A model generated the notes under the pieces. It did not search any database. It was not told where the DNA came from and was given only the letters and a program-made list of their open reading frames with translations. This document shows, piece by piece, positions 59,821 through 64,000 of a stretch of 64,000 nucleotides of DNA (positions within the stretch are counted from its first letter, which is position 1; every line of letters begins with the position of its first letter). Made by a program: the position numbers and the translations under genes. The stretch is from NCBI GenBank assembly GCA_900547775.1, contig URHW01000001.1, forward strand, positions 496,001-560,000, written 5' to 3'. The stretch comes from an uncultured Mycoplasmatota bacterium. Its GTDB lineage: Bacteria; Bacillota_I; Bacilli_A; RF39; UBA660.

Positions 59821-60498
59821 ATGAAAGTTTTAGTTACTGGTGGTGCTAGAGGACTTGGGCTTGCAATATCTTTATATTATTTAAAGATGGGGCATAGTGT
59901 TGTAGTTAATTATAATAATAGTAGTGATTTAGCACTTAAATTAAAGAGTGAATATGGAGATAGAGTATCAATTGTTAAGGCTGATGTTTCTAATGAAGAT
60001 GATGTTAAGAGAATGTTTGATGCGTTAGGCAAATTAGATGTTGTTGTTAATAATGCGGGAATAGCAAAAGATAGTGATCCTATGGAAAAATCAGCTGAAG
60101 AATTTTTAGAGGTTATTAAGGTTAATTTGTTAGGTACTTTTCTCGTTAGTAAATATGCTGTAAATCATGTGGATAAAGGTTGTATAGTTAACATTTCTTC
60201 TACAAATGCACTTGACACTTATTATCCAGAAAGTATAGATTATGATGCGTCTAAGGCCGGAGTGATTTCTTTAACGCATAATTTTTCACTTTATTTAAAG
60301 GACAGAGATATTAGGGTTAATGTGGTGTGTCCTGATTGGATTGATACTGATATGAATTTAGAAATGGATGAAGAGTACAAAAAAAGTTTAGGCGTGTTTT
60401 TGAAGCCGGAAGAGGTTGCTAAAGTGGTATATGATGTAAGTATTGATGAAAGCGTTAATGATGCAGTTATTAGAGTAGGTGATAATAGTGTTAAATAG
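59821..60498 (+). CDS. Short-chain dehydrogenase/reductase (FabG-like)
   Basis: A 225-aa SDR. TGGARGLG (7-14) is the NADP-binding motif, NNAGIA (about 79-84), the Ser in NISSTNA, YDASKAG (Tyr and Lys) and NVVCPDWIDTDM complete the catalytic set. It is shorter than FabG and may lack the C-terminal edge strand, so the substrate is uncertain. AAGAGGTTG precedes the ATG. The GTG start of the next gene lies inside its last codons. Confidence 0.88.
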   Translation: MKVLVTGGARGLGLAISLYYLKMGHSVVVNYNNSSDLALKLKSEYGDRVSIVKADVSNEDDVKRMFDALGKLDVVVNNAGIAKDSDPMEKSAEEFLEVIKVNLLGTFLVSKYAVNHVDKGCIVNISSTNALDTYYPESIDYDASKAGVISLTHNFSLYLKDRDIRVNVVCPDWIDTDMNLEMDEEYKKSLGVFLKPEEVAKVVYDVSIDESVNDAVIRVGDNSVK

Positions 60499-61711
60499 TA
60501 AGATTTTGGAAATTGAAGAAAGTTTAAAAGATGAATTTAAGAAAATAGAAAATGTTTGTTTTGTAAATAGTGAAAAAGTACTTAATGCTTTTCATAAGTT
60601 TAATTTAAATACAAGTGATTTTAATGGAACAACTGGTTATGGTTATGGAGATGCTGGAAGAGATAAGATAGATGAGATATTTGCTGATGTTTTTCATGCT
60701 GAGAAGGCATTAGTTAGAACGCAGTTTATTAGTGGTACTCATGCACTAACGGTTGCTTTGTTTGGTTTATTAAGACCCAGTGAAAAGTTTATATCTATAA
60801 CAGGTAAGCCTTATGATACGTTAGAACCAGTAATTGGAATAACACCTAATGAAAGTTCGCTGAAGTCTTTTGGAATTGATTTTGATTATATTGATTTAAA
60901 AGATGGAGATTTTGATTATGATAGAATAAGAGAAGTGTTAGATGAGAATATTAAACTTATACATATTCAGAGATCTATTGGGTATGCTTGCAGAAGTACA
61001 TTAAGTATAGAAAAGGTTTCTAAGGTTATTGATTTTATTAGAAAGATAAATTCGGAGATTATTATATTTGTAGATAATTGTTATTGCGAATTTTGTAATA
61101 CTTTGGAGCCAACTGATGTAGGTGCAGATGTTGTTGTTGGTTCACTTATTAAGAATTTAGGTGCTGGTGTTGTTAATAATGGGGCTTATGTAGTTGGTAA
61201 GGAAAAGTATGTTGATTTAGTTGCGGAGAGGTTGACAGTTCCTGGACAAGGTGATCATGTTGGACCAAGTTTAGGACAGAATAAGAGTTTTCTTTTGGGA
61301 CTATATTTAGCGCCTAGTGTTGTTGCTAGTGCTTTAAAAGTTAAGTTACTTACTAAGAGGCTTTGTGATGTATGCAATGTTTCTTATATAAATGGTGAAG
61401 TTGATGATATAGTGCTTGGTATTTGTTTTGGTAATGCAGATAGACTTTCTCAGTATGCTAAGTGTATTCAAAAGATGAGCGCGATTGATTCAGCGTTTGT
61501 TCCTGAGGAGACAGATATGCCGGGGTATGATAGTAAGATAATAATGGCAAGTGGGTCTTTTGTTGATGGGTCTAGCATAGAATTATCTTGTGATGCACCT
61601 TTAAGGGAGCCTTATATTTTATATCAGCAGGGGTCGCTTACTTATGATTATGGAAAATTAGCAGTTGTAAATGCTTTTGATGAGATTTTCAGTGGAGGGG
61701 AAGATGAGTAA
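60488..61711 (+). CDS. PLP-dependent methionine gamma-lyase/aluminium-resistance (YnbB-like) family protein
   Basis: A 407-aa fold-type I PLP enzyme. GTTGYGYGDAGRDKIDEIFA, RTQFISGTHALTVALFGLLRP, FVDNCYCEF and the PLP-lysine segment VVGSLIKNLGAG (Lys about 222) match the family often named aluminium resistance protein or YnbB, near the cystathionine-gamma-synthase clan. The substrate is not established. GGTGAT is placed for a GTG at 60488, giving an 11-bp overlap with the SDR; a GTG at 60479 is the alternative. The end overlaps the exporter gene by 8 bp, so the three genes form one operon. Confidence 0.85.
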   Translation: MLNSKILEIEESLKDEFKKIENVCFVNSEKVLNAFHKFNLNTSDFNGTTGYGYGDAGRDKIDEIFADVFHAEKALVRTQFISGTHALTVALFGLLRPSEKFISITGKPYDTLEPVIGITPNESSLKSFGIDFDYIDLKDGDFDYDRIREVLDENIKLIHIQRSIGYACRSTLSIEKVSKVIDFIRKINSEIIIFVDNCYCEFCNTLEPTDVGADVVVGSLIKNLGAGVVNNGAYVVGKEKYVDLVAERLTVPGQGDHVGPSLGQNKSFLLGLYLAPSVVASALKVKLLTKRLCDVCNVSYINGEVDDIVLGICFGNADRLSQYAKCIQKMSAIDSAFVPEETDMPGYDSKIIMASGSFVDGSSIELSCDAPLREPYILYQQGSLTYDYGKLAVVNAFDEIFSGGEDE

Positions 61712-62216
61712 TAAAATTGTAAACTGGCTTATTGGGTTATTTGGAGTTAGTAGCACTGGACTTTTAGGAAAGTATTTATTGGTATTCTTTATTTCTTTAA
61801 TGCCAATATTGGAACTTCGTGGAGGACTTGTTGCGGCGGCTTTATTAAAGCTTCCAGCACTTCCTTCATATTTGATAAGTATTTTGGGTAATATTATTCC
61901 AATTCCATTTATTTTATGGTTTTTGGATGCCGTATTTGATTTTATGAAGAAGCATAATATTCTTACGGGATTTGTTTCTTTTTGTGAGAGAAAAGGTAAT
62001 GAGAAGAAGGATAAAATAGAAAAGTTAGGATTTTGGGGGCTCGTATTATTTGTTGGTGTGCCACTTCCTGGAACTGGTGCATGGACTGGATGTTTAATAG
62101 CAACAATACTTAGAATGGATAAGAAGAAAGCTTTTTTAGCGGCACTTCTTGGAGTATTTATGGCGAGTGTGATTATGATGCTAGTGTCATATGGAGTTTT
62201 AGCAAATATTTTTTAA
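61704..62216 (+). CDS. Small multi-drug export family membrane protein
   Basis: A 170-aa protein with four to five helices of the family named small multi-drug export protein (PF06695). SLMPILELRGGLVAAAL, GNIIPIPFILWFLD and VPLPGTGAWTGCLIATI are family landmarks. The drug-export role was proposed by name only. The ATG at 61704 has GGAGGGG upstream and lies inside the preceding gene's end. The downstream glucosaminidase-like gene begins after a TATAAT-type promoter. Confidence 0.85.
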   Translation: MSNKIVNWLIGLFGVSSTGLLGKYLLVFFISLMPILELRGGLVAAALLKLPALPSYLISILGNIIPIPFILWFLDAVFDFMKKHNILTGFVSFCERKGNEKKDKIEKLGFWGLVLFVGVPLPGTGAWTGCLIATILRMDKKKAFLAALLGVFMASVIMMLVSYGVLANIF

Positions 62217-62275
62217 AGTGTTTGCTTCTTTTTTTTCTTTTTGATATAATAGTTTTATTATTTGAAAGGATAGAC

Positions 62276-62845
62276 ATGAGAAATTATTTTAGATATTTGA
62301 TAGTTATAGTGCTTTTAGTAAGCGCAATTAATTTGATAGATTTTAAAGAGGAAAGTACTGATAAGATAAATAATGATGAGATGGTAGCTATTAAGCTTGA
62401 TGATAATAAAACTAATGAGCCTTTGTTAAAGTTAGGTAAGGAAACGGTTTATGATGGGCTTACAAGGGATGAACTTATTTTGAGGCTTAATAATAATTTA
62501 TATGATACTATGGCTGGAACTGGTGAGTATTTTGCTGATTATGCAATTAAGACTGGATTAGATCCTTATTTGGCGGTTTCAATTATTAATTTGGAGACAG
62601 GTTGTAAATGGGGATGCTCTTATTTAACAAAGTATAATAATAATATTGGCGGACTTAGAAGTAATGGTAGTTATATGAGTTTTTCAACGTTACATGAGGG
62701 GATTACTTATTATTTAGATTTACTTTATAATAATTATTGGCTTGCTGGGCTAACTACTGCGGAACTTATGAATAGTAAGTATGCTGAAAGTACTACATGG
62801 GCAGATAAGGTTAATGCGTACTATAATGCAATTATATCTAGTTAG
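62276..62845 (+). CDS. Glucosaminidase-like wall hydrolase (GH73/lysozyme superfamily)
   Basis: A 189-aa exported protein. The signal anchor (about 3-20) precedes a linker and a domain (about 75-185) with SIINLETGCKWGCSYLTKYNNNIGGLR, where the Glu after LN is the likely catalytic residue, and FSTLHEGITYYLDLLYNNYW. The architecture resembles Bax/FlgJ-type glucosaminidases, though shorter. AAAGGA precedes the ATG at 62276; a TGATATAAT box is at 62242-62250. It would cleave GlcNAc links in wall glycan. Confidence 0.78.
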   Translation: MRNYFRYLIVIVLLVSAINLIDFKEESTDKINNDEMVAIKLDDNKTNEPLLKLGKETVYDGLTRDELILRLNNNLYDTMAGTGEYFADYAIKTGLDPYLAVSIINLETGCKWGCSYLTKYNNNIGGLRSNGSYMSFSTLHEGITYYLDLLYNNYWLAGLTTAELMNSKYAESTTWADKVNAYYNAIISS

Positions 62846-62897
62846 GTGTAATTGTTTTTTTATTGTCTTTTTGTTATTATATTGTTGGAGGATAGAT

Positions 62898-64000
62898 ATG
62901 AAGTATAAGTGTCGTCATTGTAATTTTATCCATTTTGGAAGTATGCCGGACGGGTATATTTGTCCGCTTTGTCATGCTGGACTTTTTGATTTTGATTTAA
63001 TTGAGGAAGAAGAGAAAGTTTATAATAGAGTAGAAACTGATGAGAGATGTGTGGTTAGAGTAGAGGAAAAGTGCCGTAATTGTGGGGCGTGCTTTAAGAC
63101 TTGTGAGAAGGTTTTGGCCAGTTCTGACAGAAAAGTTTGTTTAGGTTGTGGGCAGTGTATTTTGACTTGTCCATTTGGGGCACTTATACCAAAATATGAT
63201 TATTTAGATGTTTTAGATTTAATTAGGGCACATGATAAGAAGGTTATTGCGATTACGAGTCCGGCGGTTAGAGTAGCATTAGGTGATGCATTTAATGCGG
63301 ATTATGGAACTTTTTTAGAAAAAAAGATGGTAGGAGCTTTAAAAGCAGTTGGTTTTGATATGGTGTTTGATACGTCTTTTGGTGCTGATTTAACTTCAAT
63401 TTATGAAGCGAGGGAGCTTGATGAGAGATTAGATAATAAAAAGAATTTACCAATGTTTTCGAGTTGTTGTCCTTCATGGGTAAGTTATGCGAATAGTTAT
63501 GTGCCTTTGCTTAAGAAAAATTTGTCTTCTTGTAAGAGTCCGATTGGGATGATTGCGAGTGTTTTAAAGAAATACTATTATAAAGATGCGATTATTGTTG
63601 CGATTACACCATGCACTAGTAAGAAGTTAGAGATAGTTAGTGGGGATGCTGATTATGTTTTAACGACGAGTGAGTTATCTAATATGATTAGGGAAACTGG
63701 ACTTGTTTTTGAAGATATTAAGGATGCTAATTTTGATAGTTTTTCAGGGTCAGGTGCTGGCACTTATTTTGGTACAAGTGGTGGTGTTACGCTTTCTGTT
63801 TTAAAGTGTTTGTATTATTTTAGAACTGGTAATGATTTGTCTAATAATGAGGTATTAGTTAAAGATAAAGAGTTTTATAAAGAATATAGATTAAAGATAG
63901 GACGTAATGTGATTAGGTGTGCGTCTGTTAGTACTATGAGTAATTTACTTAAGGTTTTACTTATTAAGGATGAGTTTGATTTTATTGAGGTAATGAACTG
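62898..64000 (+). CDS. [FeFe] hydrogenase with N-terminal rubredoxin-like domain (3' end beyond window)
   Basis: A reading frame of 367 codons open to the window edge. Domains in order: a rubredoxin-like zinc or iron site (C5, C8, C22, C25: CRHC and CPLC), a 2[4Fe-4S] ferredoxin module (C59, C62, C65, C69 and C81, C84, C87, C91), then the H-cluster domain with the L1 motif FSSCCPSW (standard TSCCPxW) and L2 TPCTSKKLE. The L3 motif (ExMxCxxGC) starts at IEVMNC, where the window ends. GGAGG precedes the ATG. It produces or consumes H2 using ferredoxin-type electrons. The rubredoxin-like addition is unusual. Confidence 0.9.
   Translation, partial: MKYKCRHCNFIHFGSMPDGYICPLCHAGLFDFDLIEEEEKVYNRVETDERCVVRVEEKCRNCGACFKTCEKVLASSDRKVCLGCGQCILTCPFGALIPKYDYLDVLDLIRAHDKKVIAITSPAVRVALGDAFNADYGTFLEKKMVGALKAVGFDMVFDTSFGADLTSIYEARELDERLDNKKNLPMFSSCCPSWVSYANSYVPLLKKNLSSCKSPIGMIASVLKKYYYKDAIIVAITPCTSKKLEIVSGDADYVLTTSELSNMIRETGLVFEDIKDANFDSFSGSGAGTYFGTSGGVTLSVLKCLYYFRTGNDLSNNEVLVKDKEFYKEYRLKIGRNVIRCASVSTMSNLLKVLLIKDEFDFIEVMN

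Overview
The window is AT-rich DNA (A+T clearly dominant throughout) from an anaerobic, low-GC, Gram-positive-type bacterium, most likely an uncultured gut member of class Bacilli (Erysipelotrichia / RF39-like). The evidence is Firmicutes-type Shine-Dalgarno sites (AGGAGG, GGTGAT), wall and lipid-carrier genes (LTA synthase-like sulfatase, CwlD-like amidase, VanY-like peptidase, UppP), an [FeFe] hydrogenase, a phosphoketolase, and sporulation-lineage genes (spo0A, cotJ, yunB, yutH-like, a SleB-type hydrolase). TGA is used as a stop codon, so the code is the standard bacterial one.

Region 1 (1 to about 13.3 kb) is accessory DNA. It begins with a MobV relaxase and a candidate oriT, followed by a KilA-N protein, a convergent membrane protein with two Ltp (superinfection-exclusion type) repeats, and a small XRE regulator. 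Next comes a two-gene operon: a DUF4238 protein and a DUF5677-like protein fused to a pyroglutamyl-peptidase (C15) fold domain that keeps its Glu-Cys-His triad. On the minus strand lies a tight radical SAM/SPASM gene plus a helical protein of the 5-hmdU DNA kinase / aGPT-pyrophosphorylase class, then an unknown anchored protein, a membrane XRE regulator and a P2A calcium ATPase. A diverged three-copy intergenic element is scattered through the last part of this region. The two small operons are the best candidates for undescribed defence or DNA-modification systems.

Region 2 (13.3 to 38.1 kb) is collinear, mostly plus-strand housekeeping: envelope genes, an Abi-type HEPN protein, an HtrA protease, ychF, asnB, an acyl-CoA synthetase, a pseudo-histidine kinase next to spo0A (with a perfect 0A box), a degenerate ClpC-like ATPase, cysS, a YugP peptidase, uvrB (with a LexA-like box) and Mn-dependent pyrophosphatase.

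Region 3 (38.1 to 55.2 kb) holds a second calcium ATPase, a fused cotJA-cotJB plus cotJC, trmL, ferredoxin, and a cluster that mirrors the Bacillus subtilis yunB-yutD-yutH-yutI neighbourhood. It also has two divergent tRNA operons (six minus, four plus), an orphan MvaI/BcnI-type nuclease, a tRNA-Pro/Arg pair, xfp, an E2-like acyltransferase lacking its catalytic His, a 43-aa basic protein and tRNA-Trp. Region 4 (55.2 to 64 kb) holds the SleB-type hydrolase and a structured RNA of about 440 nt, which I propose is an OLE RNA because an OapA-like membrane protein follows it. Lipid-carrier recycling genes, two SDRs, a PLP enzyme, a small exporter, a glucosaminidase-like protein and a 3'-truncated rubredoxin-ferredoxin [FeFe] hydrogenase complete it.

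Two architectural habits recur. Intrinsic terminators often overlap the stop codon of the gene they end, and the next promoter often starts within or just after the T-run. In three cases the -10 box lies only 5-6 nt before an ATG that has no Shine-Dalgarno, which suggests leaderless mRNAs.
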